A stretch of DNA of 64,000 bases from Parvularcula sp038749595 (GTDB lineage: Bacteria; Pseudomonadota; Alphaproteobacteria; Caulobacterales; Parvularculaceae): positions 186,001 through 250,000 of the forward strand of contig JBCDHW010000001.1 of the NCBI GenBank assembly GCA_038749595.1. The letters are read 5' to 3'. Of the stretch, positions 33,931-42,221 are shown piece after piece; the stretch's first letter is position 1, and the number at the start of each line of letters is the position of its first letter. The notes under the pieces are model-generated. The model did no database searches, was not told where the DNA came from, and saw nothing but the letters and a program-made list of their open reading frames with translations. A program made the position numbers and the translations under genes.

Positions 33931-34458
33931 ATGGATGTCATTCTGAATCCGTTTGAGGCGCTGCAAGCGTTCCTCTTCGCGGGTGGGAACGTCCTCCTGG
34001 TGATCATGGTCGTCACATTTTTGATGTGGGCTCTGATCCTTGAGCGGGTTCTCTACTTTGCGACCGCCAACGCCGGCGTGATCAAACGGGCAGAGCGGGC
34101 TTGGGCCGCACGGACAGACCACTATTCGTGGTATGCCAAAGCGGTGCGTCTCAAGCTGATCTCTGAAGTTGATCTTGAGAGCCGCGCCAACATCGGCGTG
34201 ATCAAGGGCCTGGTCGCGGTGTCGCCGCTTCTCGGTCTACTCGGCACGGTGACGGGGATGGTCGAAGTCTTCGACATTCTCGCGGTGACCGGCTCGTCGA
34301 ACGCGCGTCTCATGGCGGGCGGCATCACCAAGGCGACCATCCCAACGATGGCCGGACTTGTGGCGTCGCTGTCGGGCATTCTCGCTCTGAACTTCATCGA
34401 GCGTTGGCAAAAAGCGGCCGTCGCCGCCACCGCCGACCACATGGACGAGAAGGACTAA
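33931..34458 (+). CDS. exbB: ExbB-type proton channel subunit
   Basis: MotA/TolQ/ExbB protein (175 aa) with three transmembrane helices (residues ~15-40, ~90-112, ~125-150). It has the conserved LVAVSPLLGLLGTVTGMVEV and ARLMAGGITKATIPTMAGLV. With ExbD it harvests the proton gradient for TonB. It is shorter than the TtpC-like protein upstream and is presumably the core channel. GGAGG at 33919-33923 precedes the ATG. Confidence 0.93.
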   Translation: MDVILNPFEALQAFLFAGGNVLLVIMVVTFLMWALILERVLYFATANAGVIKRAERAWAARTDHYSWYAKAVRLKLISEVDLESRANIGVIKGLVAVSPLLGLLGTVTGMVEVFDILAVTGSSNARLMAGGITKATIPTMAGLVASLSGILALNFIERWQKAAVAATADHMDEKD

Positions 34459-34461
34459 GCG

Positions 34462-34884
34462 ATGCGCAGACGTACACGCGGCGAAGATGCAGCAGACGTC
34501 AACGTCACGCCTCTGCTCGATATCGTCTTCATCATGCTGATCTTCTTCATCGTCACGGCGACGTTCGTGACGGAGGAGGGTCTGAGCCCAAACCTACCGA
34601 CGCCGAACGAGGACGAGAACGACGATCGGCCACCGCCTTCGCTCCTGCTGACGGTCCAGACCGATGGATTTGTGCTCGTCGACGATGTCCGGATCATTGA
34701 CCCGGCGTCCACAGAGCCCGTGGTCGAGGAGTTCATGGCGAAGGAGCCGAAGGGTGTCGTGATTATATCGGCAGCGCCGGATTCGGAAACGGGTGTCTTG
34801 GTCACGACGCTTGATGAAGCGCGCCAAGCCGCTGGCCCCGACCGCTACGCTCGGATCATCGTGTCCAAGCAGGCCGCTCAATAA
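34462..34884 (+). CDS. exbD: ExbD-type biopolymer transport protein, copy 1
   Basis: ExbD/TolR subunit (140 aa). A short basic N-terminus (RRRTRGEDAADVNVTPLLDI) is followed by one transmembrane helix that carries the proton-bearing aspartate in TPLLDIVFIMLIFFIVT. A periplasmic domain follows. It starts three bases after the exbB stop. A second exbD follows, so the stator may contain an ExbD heterodimer. Confidence 0.93.
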   Translation: MRRRTRGEDAADVNVTPLLDIVFIMLIFFIVTATFVTEEGLSPNLPTPNEDENDDRPPPSLLLTVQTDGFVLVDDVRIIDPASTEPVVEEFMAKEPKGVVIISAAPDSETGVLVTTLDEARQAAGPDRYARIIVSKQAAQ

Positions 34885-34968
34885 CGCTTGGGCTGGCGCG
34901 GGGGTGCGCCAGCTGAGCAACCGCAACAGTGATGGCGCGCGCGCGCGTCCAGCCAACGAGGTTACAAG

Positions 34969-35376
34969 ATGGCCCGACGTTCATTGCAGGCCGTGCAAGC
35001 TGAAGAGGAAGACGTCAACGTCACGCCGCTTCTGGATATCGTCTTCATCATGCTGATCTTTTTCATCGTGACATCGACGTTCATCAAAGAGCCAGGCATC
35101 GATCCGACGCGTCCTGAAGCGCAAACCCAGAGCCCGCAGAAGCTGATCGCTGTGCTCGTGGCGATCAGTGACGAGAACGAAATCTGGATCGATGGCGAGC
35201 AAGTCGAACTGAGCGAAGTGCGATTCGTCGTCGAAGAGCTTCGCCGCGAGTCGCCGAAAGGCAACGCTGTCCTGCAAGCTGATGAGGGCGCCCGATCAGA
35301 GCTGACCCTCGACGTGCTGCAACAAATCAAAGACGCCGGCATCACCGATGTCGTTGTGTCGACCACTGAAGGCTGA
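34969..35376 (+). CDS. exbD2: ExbD-type biopolymer transport protein, copy 2
   Basis: Second ExbD (135 aa), paralogous to the preceding one. The transmembrane segment VNVTPLLDIVFIMLIFFIVT is almost the same, including the key Asp, while the periplasmic domain differs (ILVAISDENEIWIDGEQV-like, ending DVVVSTTEG). Two consecutive exbD genes are usual in DUF3450/TtpC clusters. The 84-bp gap before it contains GCGCGCGCG but no obvious gene. Confidence 0.93.
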   Translation: MARRSLQAVQAEEEDVNVTPLLDIVFIMLIFFIVTSTFIKEPGIDPTRPEAQTQSPQKLIAVLVAISDENEIWIDGEQVELSEVRFVVEELRRESPKGNAVLQADEGARSELTLDVLQQIKDAGITDVVVSTTEG

Positions 35377-35424
35377 TGGATTTTACGGTCCGGCGCGGTG
35401 CGTCGACCGATAGGAGGAACTGAC

Positions 35425-36024
35425 ATGGGTGGCATCATTCGTGCGATTATCGGCCTACCCGTCGCCGGTGTGGTGGTCGTTGGGCTGTTTTTGTTGATGT
35501 GGTTGCAGATTCGGCCCGGTGAAATCGAGCTCGAAGACGACCGCGACCCGGTGAACATCAACATTGGGCGCCAGATCGAAGACTCTGCGGTTCGGAACGA
35601 ACGCCGGTTCGAGCGGCCGAAACTTGACGCGCCGCCGCCGCCGCCTCCCGCGATCGAGCGGCAGAACTTTGAGCCACAGGTTGATGGCGTGCGCGCCGCA
35701 GCGCCTGACTTTGGCACCGATGTGGACATCGGTTCTGGTTTCAACCCGGACCGCGACGCCCAACCCCTCGTGCGGGTTAACCCGTCGGGCTTCGAGCGGT
35801 GTATCGACCGCGACGAAGGCGAAGAACGCGTCAGTCTCGAATTCGACGTGGACCCCGCGGGCAACGTTGTGAACGTCGAAGTGATCAACTCCACCGACCG
35901 CTGCTACAACCGCTACGCCGTGCGCGCCGCGGAACGGTGGAAGTACCAGCCGAAAATTGTCGACGGTGAAGCCGTTCCTCGCCGCGGTGTTCGCACCGTC
36001 ATCGTCTTCCAGATCGGAGAGTAA
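35425..36024 (+). CDS. tonB: TonB energy transducer
   Basis: TonB family protein (199 aa). It has a single N-terminal membrane helix (GLPVAGVVVVGLFLLMWLQI), a short proline-rich segment (LDAPPPPPPAIERQ) and a C-terminal TonB domain. That domain reads RVSLEFDVDPAGNVVNVEVI, NRYAVRAAERWKYQPKIVDG and RGVRTVIVFQI. The spacer is much shorter than in E. coli TonB. GGAGG at 35412-35416 precedes the ATG. It powers outer-membrane TonB-dependent receptors, none of which are encoded in this window. Confidence 0.92.
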   Translation: MGGIIRAIIGLPVAGVVVVGLFLLMWLQIRPGEIELEDDRDPVNINIGRQIEDSAVRNERRFERPKLDAPPPPPPAIERQNFEPQVDGVRAAAPDFGTDVDIGSGFNPDRDAQPLVRVNPSGFERCIDRDEGEERVSLEFDVDPAGNVVNVEVINSTDRCYNRYAVRAAERWKYQPKIVDGEAVPRRGVRTVIVFQIGE

Positions 36025-36030
36025 GAGCGC

Positions 36031-37581
36031 ATGCCTTCTGCGAAACACCACTTCATGCGCCGCACCGGATCAGGATTGTTTGCCGCCCTGATGCTGACCG
36101 TTGGTTTTGCGCCGGTCGATGCGGCATGGGCCCAGCGGACGCCTGAGCAAGAGGAAGAGGACCGGCGCCGGTCTCGGCAAACGCTTTCGGAGCGGGCTGG
36201 CCGCGCGCTCAACGAAGCCCTCAACTTCGCCAACGAAGATCCGCCGAAGCTGAACGAAGCTCTGGCGACGGTGAACGAGCTGCTCCAGCGGCAACTGAAC
36301 GACTATGACCGGGCGACGACCCTGGAGATCCGCGGCAACCTGCTGTTCCAGCTCGATCGCCAGGATGAAGCGATCCGTGATTTTGTTGCCGTCTTGAACC
36401 TCGACGTCTTGCCCTCGGGTCGGCAGCGGGTGATCCGCCGGAACGTGGCGCAGCTCTACTACGTGCAGGAGGAGTACGACCAAGCGATTCGGTTCATGCA
36501 GACCTTTATCGCTGAAGCCGGCTCCGAAGCAGAGGCCAGCGACTACTTCATCCTCAGCGCGTCGTTCGTTCAGAAAGAGGACTATCGCGGTGCGCGGCGG
36601 CCAGCTGAGACAGCGATCCGTCTCGATCAAGCGGCGGGCGAGCGGAACAAGCAGTATTACGACCTGCTCAACCTGATTTATAACGAGCTGGGTCTTGAGG
36701 CCGAGCGTGGCCGGTTGCTCGAGACCATGGTGGAGTTCTTCCCGTCGGAAGAAAGCTATTGGGTCCAGCTCGCCAGCGCTTACTCGTCGGCCAACCGACG
36801 CGCCGATGCGTTGGCTGCGCTGGAGGTGGCCTACAAGGCGGGCCTGATCGAGGGTGAAGACAAGATCATCACCCTGGCGCAGTTCTACTACGATCAGAAC
36901 AACCCGTTCCGCGGGGCGAAGTTGCTGGCTGCGGAAATGGATGCGGGTAACGTCTCGCGCGATCTTGATAACCTCGAACTGCTGGCTCAGCTCTGGGCCG
37001 CGGCGCGGGAGCAAGATGAAGCGATCGCGATCCTCACCGAAGCGGCGCCGAAGCGTAGCGATGGTCGGCTTTATTATCAGCTCGGCCAGAGCTATCTCGC
37101 GGACGAGAATTGGCGTCTCGCTATCCAAAATCTCCGGGCGGCACTGAACCGCGGCGGTCTCGAAGATCGCGAAGTCGCGAACGCCTATGTCCTGATCGGG
37201 ACGGCGCTGTTCCAACAGGACAGCGATACGAAGGCCTCGCGGCAGGCGGCTCGGGCCGAATTCGTCCGTGCAGCGCGTTTCTCTTCGGCGCGCCGAACGG
37301 CGAACAGTTGGATCGAATATATCGACACGATTGAGACGACCCTCGAGCGCCAGCGCGAGGTTGAGTTCAGCCAAGCGGTGGAGCGAAAAGAGCGTGAGAT
37401 CGAGCGGTGTAACGCGTTGATCGACGTGATCGAGCTCGGCGGCTTGACCGACGTTCCGCAGGCGCAAATCGACGGATGCCGGACCCTGCAAGCGCGTGTG
37501 GCTGAAGGCGTTACGGCCGAAGACCTCGCCCGGGAAGAGCTGGGACCTGAGGAAGGCGAAGCCGAAGAAGACAACGGCTAA
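36031..37581 (+). CDS. Periplasmic TPR protein of the TonB operon
   Basis: Protein of 516 aa with a signal peptide (GSGLFAALMLTVGFAPVDAAWA, cut near residue 33) and multiple tetratricopeptide-like repeats along its length. Examples are ATTLEIRGNLLFQLDRQDEA, LYYVQEEYDQAIRFMQTF and GRLYYQLGQSYLADENWRLA. A Glu-rich acidic tail (EELGPEEGEAEEDNG) ends it. TPR proteins commonly close DUF3450-TonB operons and likely scaffold the complex. An in-frame ATG at 36055 is an alternative start. Ends at a strong terminator. Confidence 0.88.
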   Translation: MPSAKHHFMRRTGSGLFAALMLTVGFAPVDAAWAQRTPEQEEEDRRRSRQTLSERAGRALNEALNFANEDPPKLNEALATVNELLQRQLNDYDRATTLEIRGNLLFQLDRQDEAIRDFVAVLNLDVLPSGRQRVIRRNVAQLYYVQEEYDQAIRFMQTFIAEAGSEAEASDYFILSASFVQKEDYRGARRPAETAIRLDQAAGERNKQYYDLLNLIYNELGLEAERGRLLETMVEFFPSEESYWVQLASAYSSANRRADALAALEVAYKAGLIEGEDKIITLAQFYYDQNNPFRGAKLLAAEMDAGNVSRDLDNLELLAQLWAAAREQDEAIAILTEAAPKRSDGRLYYQLGQSYLADENWRLAIQNLRAALNRGGLEDREVANAYVLIGTALFQQDSDTKASRQAARAEFVRAARFSSARRTANSWIEYIDTIETTLERQREVEFSQAVERKEREIERCNALIDVIELGGLTDVPQAQIDGCRTLQARVAEGVTAEDLAREELGPEEGEAEEDNG

Positions 37582-37603
37582 TCACCGGTCCGGATAGAGA
37601 AAG

Positions 37604-37637
37604 AAAAAACCGCTCTGTGCTCAGAGCGGTTTTTTTA
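37604..37637. terminator. Bidirectional terminator (TonB operon / maiA)
   Basis: A 12-bp perfect stem (AAAACCGCTCTG with CAGAGCGGTTTT) with a TGCT loop. The A-run precedes and the T-run follows, so it serves both convergent transcripts. Confidence 0.93.
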
Positions 37638-37649
37638 TGGCGCAAATGT

Positions 37650-38285
37650 TCAGTGAGCGTCGATTTGCTGCTCGGGGTGCGCCGCGGTGATGTCTGGCCA
37701 GTCGGCCGCTGCTTTTTCAATCGCCAAGAGCCGCGGAACAGCGCTGAGGTCCGTTCCAAACCGCCTGGCGGCGTAAAGCTGGGGCAGGAGATAGCACTCG
37801 ACCACGCCGGGTGCGTCGCCCATGGCGAAGGGCGTGTCCGCCTTCGACAGCAACGTTTCGAGCGCTTCGAACCCCGCCGCGATGAAATGCGCCGCCCAGG
37901 CAAAGGCTTCGTCGCGGTTATGCCCGAGGGGGTCTTGAAGGTATTTCAGGACACGGAGGTTTTGCAGCGGGTGGATATCGCACCCGATGAGTGCTGACAA
38001 ATGCCGCGCCTCAGCCCGTTGCAGCGGATCTTCGGGCAGGAGCTCGGGCCCTGGAAGGGTTTCGTCCAGATACTCGATGATCGCTGGGCTTTGCGAAAGC
38101 AGGGTGCCGTCATCAAGCTCCAACGTTGGGACCAGCCCTTGCGGATTGCGGGTAAGGAAAGATTCGTCTTTATGCGCACCGTCCAAGAGATTAACTGGCA
38201 CGATTTCGACCGACGCGCCTTTGATCGCCAATGCAATCCGTACACGGTAGGAAGTTCCGGATCGCCAGTAGGAGTAGAGTTTCAT
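37650..38285 (-). CDS. maiA: Maleylacetoacetate isomerase (zeta-class GST)
   Basis: Glutathione S-transferase of the zeta class (211 aa) in tyrosine/phenylalanine degradation. The N-terminal signature is LYSYWRSGTSYRVRIALAIK (zeta SSCxWRVRIAL-type). NPQGLVPTLELDDGTLLSQS and AIIEYLDETLPGPELLP in the thioredoxin-fold domain are standard. The helical domain has GCDIHPLQNLRVLKYL. The other tyrosine-degradation genes (hmgA, fahA) are not nearby. Sequence cannot exclude another GST role. Confidence 0.88.
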   Translation of the reverse strand: MKLYSYWRSGTSYRVRIALAIKGASVEIVPVNLLDGAHKDESFLTRNPQGLVPTLELDDGTLLSQSPAIIEYLDETLPGPELLPEDPLQRAEARHLSALIGCDIHPLQNLRVLKYLQDPLGHNRDEAFAWAAHFIAAGFEALETLLSKADTPFAMGDAPGVVECYLLPQLYAARRFGTDLSAVPRLLAIEKAAADWPDITAAHPEQQIDAH

Positions 38286-38501
38286 CGCTTCAGAATTCTC
38301 CGTTTAATCGGACCTTCGAACGGGGCGTCTTCATGATCCCAGCATCTAAGGTCCGTATAGAAACGTTCCGCCGCCCGGCACCTTTGCCTAAAGACGGGTG
38401 ATGGCACGTGGGCAGATAAATGGCGTGGCCAATGCCGCCCGCGGGTTGTTGCCAGCGACCCTGCGTGGGGAACACGTGCATTCTGCGGGGGCGGGCTTGG
38501 C

Positions 38502-38675
38502 TCATTCGCACGGGATAACGCCTTGTTTCAGCATGAGTGGCGCGCACGGTGACGCCTCTGTTTCGCCCGTGACGGCTGCGTTAGCGAGGCTCCTGGACCC
38601 GGCGCCCTCGCCATTGGGAAGGAAAACGCGGGCAAAACCCTCGGTTAAGGCGTGGGGCGCAGAAACGGTGGCCAT
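38502..38675 (-). CDS. Possible 57-residue small protein, doubtful
   Basis: A minus-strand frame beginning MATVSAPHALTEGFARVFLP and ending GVIPCE. AGAGG lies seven bases before its ATG, and its third codon positions are fairly GC-rich, as in neighbouring genes. It resembles no family I know, and the frame continues open upstream. It could equally be chance in GC-rich DNA. Confidence 0.2.
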   Translation of the reverse strand: MATVSAPHALTEGFARVFLPNGEGAGSRSLANAAVTGETEASPCAPLMLKQGVIPCE

Positions 38676-38771
38676 GGAGTGTCCTCTCACCAAATCCTGC
38701 TCGAAGTCTGGCGTTTCGGGCCCGCACTTCAAGCAAAACTCTCCGCGTTCCTGTTTTGTGCAATTGCTTGG

Positions 38772-38800
38772 CTTGTGGCGCGCGACCGTCGCTCCCATAT
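38772..38800 (+). promoter_or_regulatory. Probable RpoH (heat-shock) promoter of clpB
   Basis: CTTGTGG at 38772-38778 and CCCATAT at 38794-38800 are separated by 15 bases, close to the CTTGAAA / CCCCATNT heat-shock consensus. They sit 60 bases ahead of the clpB start, where a heat-shock promoter is expected for this chaperone. Confidence 0.6.
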
Positions 38801-38860
38801 CTTTATCGGCGTCGCCGTCAGGGGCGCTGGACAAAAACGATGCTCAATTCGCGAGGTCGC

Positions 38861-41509
38861 ATGCAATTTGAAAACTTCACAGACCGCGCCCGCGGTCTCA
38901 TCCAGGCTGCGCAAACGATTGCCGTGCGCGAAAGCCACCAACAGATCACCCCCCACCACCTTCTGAAAGCGCTGCTTGATGACAGCGAGGGGCTCGCGTC
39001 GAATTTGATGACCCGGGCTGGCGCTGATCCCAAGGCCGCTTTGCAGCTCGCCGAGCAAGCGCTTGCCAAACTTCCCCAAGTGGAAGGGCAAAATGCGCAG
39101 GTTTTCCTCGCCCAAGACACCGCGAAGGTGCTGACGCGTGCGGAGGATATTGCGAAGAAGGCTGGGGACAGCTTCGTCACCGCTGAGCGGATCCTGGTGG
39201 CCCTCGGCATGGAAGGCAGCGCCAAGGATGCTCTGATCAAAGCGCGCGCGACGCCCCAGGCGCTGAACGCAGCGATCAATGATATCCGGAAAGGCCGCAC
39301 AGCCGATAGTGCGCAGGCGGAGCAAGCGTACGACGCTTTGAAGCGCTATGCCGCGGACCTGACGGCACGGGCCCGGGAAGGGAAGCTCGACCCAATTATT
39401 GGCCGCGACGAAGAAATCCGCCGGGCGATGCAGATCCTCAGCCGACGGACAAAAAATAACCCAGTGCTGATCGGCGAGCCCGGCGTGGGGAAGACCGCAA
39501 TTGCCGAAGGTCTAGCCTTGCGGATCGTCGACGGCGATGTGCCCGAAAGTCTTCGGAACAAACAGCTATTATCGCTCGACATGGGTGCTCTCATCGCCGG
39601 TGCGAAATTCCGCGGCGAGTTTGAGGAGCGGCTGAAGGCGGTGCTTTCTGAAGTCGAAGCGGCCGATGGCGGCATCATTCTCTTCATCGATGAGATGCAC
39701 ACGCTGGTTGGCGCAGGGAAAGCCGACGGCGCGATGGATGCGTCGAACCTGCTGAAGCCGGCCCTGGCGCGCGGCGAGCTGCATTGCATCGGCGCGACCA
39801 CGCTTGATGAGTACCGCAAGCATGTCGAGAAAGATGCGGCGCTCGCGCGGCGGTTCCAGGCGGTGATGGTGACGGAGCCGACCGTTGAGGATACGATCTC
39901 GATCCTCCGTGGACTGAAGGAAAAGTATGAGCTGCACCACGGGGTTCGGATTTCCGACGGTGCCATTGTTGCGGCGTCGACGCTGTCCAATCGGTATATC
40001 ACCGACCGGTTCTTGCCGGACAAAGCCATAGATCTTGTGGACGAAGCGGCCTCGCGCCTGCGCATGGCCGTGGATTCGAAGCCCGAGGAGCTCGATGCCC
40101 TCGATCGGCAGATCATCCAGATGAAAATCGAGCGCGAGGCGCTGCTGAAGGAGGACGATGAAGCCTCCAAGGAGCGGTTGGCGTCACTTCAGAGCGAATT
40201 GGCGGATCTCGAGCAAAGCTCGGCGGCGCTAACGGCGCGGTGGGAAGCCGAGCGGGCTGCGCTTGCTTCGTCTACGGAGCTTAAAGAGCAGCTCGACCGG
40301 ATGCGTGCAGAGCTCGCTGACGCCGAGCGGACGGGCGATCTGGCCCGGGCGTCGGAGCTGAAATACGGCCGCATCCCGCAGGTCGAAAAGCAGCTCGACG
40401 ACGCGCAAGCCCAAGATCCGGGCGATCTTGTGCAGGAAGTCGTCGATAACGAGGCCGTCGCTCAGGTTGTCTCGAAGTGGACCGGCATCCCTGTGGACAA
40501 GATGCTCGAGGGCGAGCGGGAGAAGCTGCTCAAGATGGAAGAGATGCTGCACCGGCGGGTGATCGGCCAGGACGAGGCGGTTGTTGCCGTATCGTCGGCG
40601 GTGCGGCGCGCGCGTGCGGGCCTGCAGGATCCGAACCGGCCGCTGGGCAGTTTCTTGTTCCTCGGCCCAACAGGCGTTGGCAAAACCGAGCTGACCAAAG
40701 CGTTGGCGGCGTTCCTGTTCGACGACGATCAAGCGATCCAGCGGATCGACATGTCGGAGTTCATGGAGAAGCATGCGGTGAGCCGTTTGCTCGGGGCGCC
40801 CCCCGGTTATGTGGGCTATGAAGAAGGCGGTGTGCTGACCGAAGCGGTGCGGCGACGGCCTTATCAGGTGATCTTGTTTGACGAGGTCGAAAAGGCGCAT
40901 CCGGATGTGTTTAACGTGCTGCTGCAGGTGCTGGACGAAGGGCGCCTCACCGATGGCCAAGGCCGGACGGTTGATTTCCGCAACACACTGATCATTCTCA
41001 CCTCGAATCTGGGTGCTGAGTTTATGGCGGCGCTGACGGAGGAGTCCGATGTTGAGGCGGTGCGCCCGCAAGTGATGGATGCGGTGCGCGGAGCGTTCCG
41101 GCCCGAATTTCTCAATCGGCTGGATGAGATCATTCTCTTCTCCCGCCTCAAGCGGACCCAGATGGGCGCGATTGTTGATATTCAAATCGCCCGGCTTGAG
41201 GCTCTGCTGGCCGACCGGAAGATGAGCGTTGCGCTCGATGATGCGGCGCGGGCGTGGCTTGCCGAGGCGGGCTATGACCCTGCGTTCGGGGCCAGGCCGC
41301 TGAAGCGCGTGGTGCAGAAGGCGCTTCAGGACCCGCTCGCGGAGCTCATTTTGGCGGGTGAGGTGAAGGACGGAGACGCGCTCGCGCTGTCGGCTGATGA
41401 GAATGGGCTGACTCTGAACGGCGCGCCTTTGAAATCGCGTGAGGCGTTCCGCTTGGGACAAAGCCCGACGGGCGGAATGGCCACGCCTGAGAGCCGGATG
41501 CTCAACTAA
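38861..41509 (+). CDS. clpB: ATP-dependent disaggregase ClpB
   Basis: Hsp100 chaperone (882 aa) that rescues aggregated proteins with DnaK. In order: an N-terminal Clp domain (MQFENFTDRARGLIQAAQT start); NBD1 with Walker A GEPGVGKTAIAEG and Walker B GGIILFIDEMHTLVG; and a coiled-coil middle domain (~410-520, e.g. LASLQSELADLEQSSAALTA) that marks ClpB over ClpA/C. NBD2 has GPTGVGKTELTKALAAFLF and VILFDEVEKAHPDVFN, followed by the C-terminal D2 small domain. The ATG at 38861 matches the family start and has GAGG five bases upstream; in-frame codons further upstream give unrelated sequence. Confidence 0.97.
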   Translation: MQFENFTDRARGLIQAAQTIAVRESHQQITPHHLLKALLDDSEGLASNLMTRAGADPKAALQLAEQALAKLPQVEGQNAQVFLAQDTAKVLTRAEDIAKKAGDSFVTAERILVALGMEGSAKDALIKARATPQALNAAINDIRKGRTADSAQAEQAYDALKRYAADLTARAREGKLDPIIGRDEEIRRAMQILSRRTKNNPVLIGEPGVGKTAIAEGLALRIVDGDVPESLRNKQLLSLDMGALIAGAKFRGEFEERLKAVLSEVEAADGGIILFIDEMHTLVGAGKADGAMDASNLLKPALARGELHCIGATTLDEYRKHVEKDAALARRFQAVMVTEPTVEDTISILRGLKEKYELHHGVRISDGAIVAASTLSNRYITDRFLPDKAIDLVDEAASRLRMAVDSKPEELDALDRQIIQMKIEREALLKEDDEASKERLASLQSELADLEQSSAALTARWEAERAALASSTELKEQLDRMRAELADAERTGDLARASELKYGRIPQVEKQLDDAQAQDPGDLVQEVVDNEAVAQVVSKWTGIPVDKMLEGEREKLLKMEEMLHRRVIGQDEAVVAVSSAVRRARAGLQDPNRPLGSFLFLGPTGVGKTELTKALAAFLFDDDQAIQRIDMSEFMEKHAVSRLLGAPPGYVGYEEGGVLTEAVRRRPYQVILFDEVEKAHPDVFNVLLQVLDEGRLTDGQGRTVDFRNTLIILTSNLGAEFMAALTEESDVEAVRPQVMDAVRGAFRPEFLNRLDEIILFSRLKRTQMGAIVDIQIARLEALLADRKMSVALDDAARAWLAEAGYDPAFGARPLKRVVQKALQDPLAELILAGEVKDGDALALSADENGLTLNGAPLKSREAFRLGQSPTGGMATPESRMLN

Positions 41510-41828
41510 ATCCGGCCCAATCGACTGCCTTGCGGGCCGTGAGATCAGGCCCGCGCGGCTTCATCTGCCGCAAATCTGTGACTTTTTTCACCCGACGGTG
41601 GACATTTTTGACGCGTGTTTGCTTGGTCGGAAGATCCGACCAGGTCATATTTCATCGGCAGTTGCAGGGTGAACGGATGATTAAGGTAAGGCAAATTTCA
41701 TCAGTCTCAAGATAGTCTTAACACGTCCTGTCGCTCTTATGCCTTGCCTGCTGACGCAGCCTTAAGAACAGTTGACTAAGTCCCGAGCCGGGGTCGAGCG
41801 GGGGTTCGACCAGGTGAGGAGAGAGACG
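41510..41828. other. Intergenic region upstream of the TonB-domain/chemoreceptor pair
   Basis: No gene is seen. It contains the inverted repeat GTCGG-AAGAT-CCGAC at about 41628-41642. A near-consensus CtrA-type box lies at 41707-41722. The long AT-richer stretch 41640-41770 is likely the promoter zone. AGGAG directly before the ATG at 41829 is the ribosome-binding site. Confidence 0.45.
41707..41722 (+). promoter_or_regulatory. Candidate CtrA-binding box
   Basis: TCAA-N7-TTAAC (TCAAGATAGTCTTAAC) differs by one base from the TTAA-N7-TTAAC consensus of the alphaproteobacterial cell-cycle and motility regulator CtrA. It lies ahead of a chemoreceptor operon, a typical CtrA target class. Single near-matches do occur by chance. 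Confidence 0.35.
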
Positions 41829-42176
41829 ATGAAAAGAGCGCTGAAGGCCGCTTGTTTCGCGGTCCCGGCTGTCGTGGCAACAGCATTCCTGGGATCATTT
41901 TCAGCACACGCAGCAACCGTTGCGGAAGAGCCGGCGGTGGTAAAAGCCGTTCCGCCCGCTTATCCGCGTGCCGCCGAACGCAGGGAAATCGAAGGCAGCG
42001 TCAAGGTCAGCATCGACGTGGCTGGCGACGGAACGGTCACCGATGTGAGCGTGGTTATGTCTGATCCGGCAGGGATTTTCGACACCGCTGCGATCAATGC
42101 GGTGAAGCGTTGGAAATTTGAGAGCGGCAAGCCTGCGCAAGGCGTCCTTAAGACCATTCGGTTTAAGCTGCAGTAG
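41829..42176 (+). CDS. Secreted single TonB-C domain protein
   Basis: Protein of 115 aa. A signal peptide or anchor (AACFAVPAVVATAFLGSFSA, likely cut after AHA near residue 29) is followed directly by a TonB C-terminal domain. That domain reads VVKAVPPAYPRAAERREIEG, SVKVSIDVAGDGTVTDVSVV and AAINAVKRWKFESGK. The usual proline-rich spacer is missing, so it cannot span the periplasm like TonB; it may be a free periplasmic partner. It lies 45 bases ahead of the chemoreceptor start and is probably co-transcribed with it. Confidence 0.82.
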   Translation: MKRALKAACFAVPAVVATAFLGSFSAHAATVAEEPAVVKAVPPAYPRAAERREIEGSVKVSIDVAGDGTVTDVSVVMSDPAGIFDTAAINAVKRWKFESGKPAQGVLKTIRFKLQ

Positions 42177-42221
42177 CAAGGCGCCTTGGGCGAGGCGCAA
42201 ACGAGGGCTGAGGGCAAGGGT

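Larger units (their letters stand above)
38286..38860. other. Upstream region of clpB
   Basis: No recognised gene. It holds a probable heat-shock promoter at 38772-38800 and a weak minus-strand candidate small frame at 38502-38675. The remainder shows no repeats or stable hairpins that I can see. Confidence 0.5.

Noticed and set aside
36070..37491. A 473-codon open frame on the minus strand
   Set aside because: It lies wholly opposite the TPR gene of the TonB operon, has Arg/Leu-rich low-complexity composition and no family features, and mirrors the codon bias of the true gene.
40229..41461. A 410-codon minus-strand frame opposite clpB
   Set aside because: Composition is His/Arg/Gln-rich as expected for an antisense frame in GC-rich coding DNA; clpB is certain.
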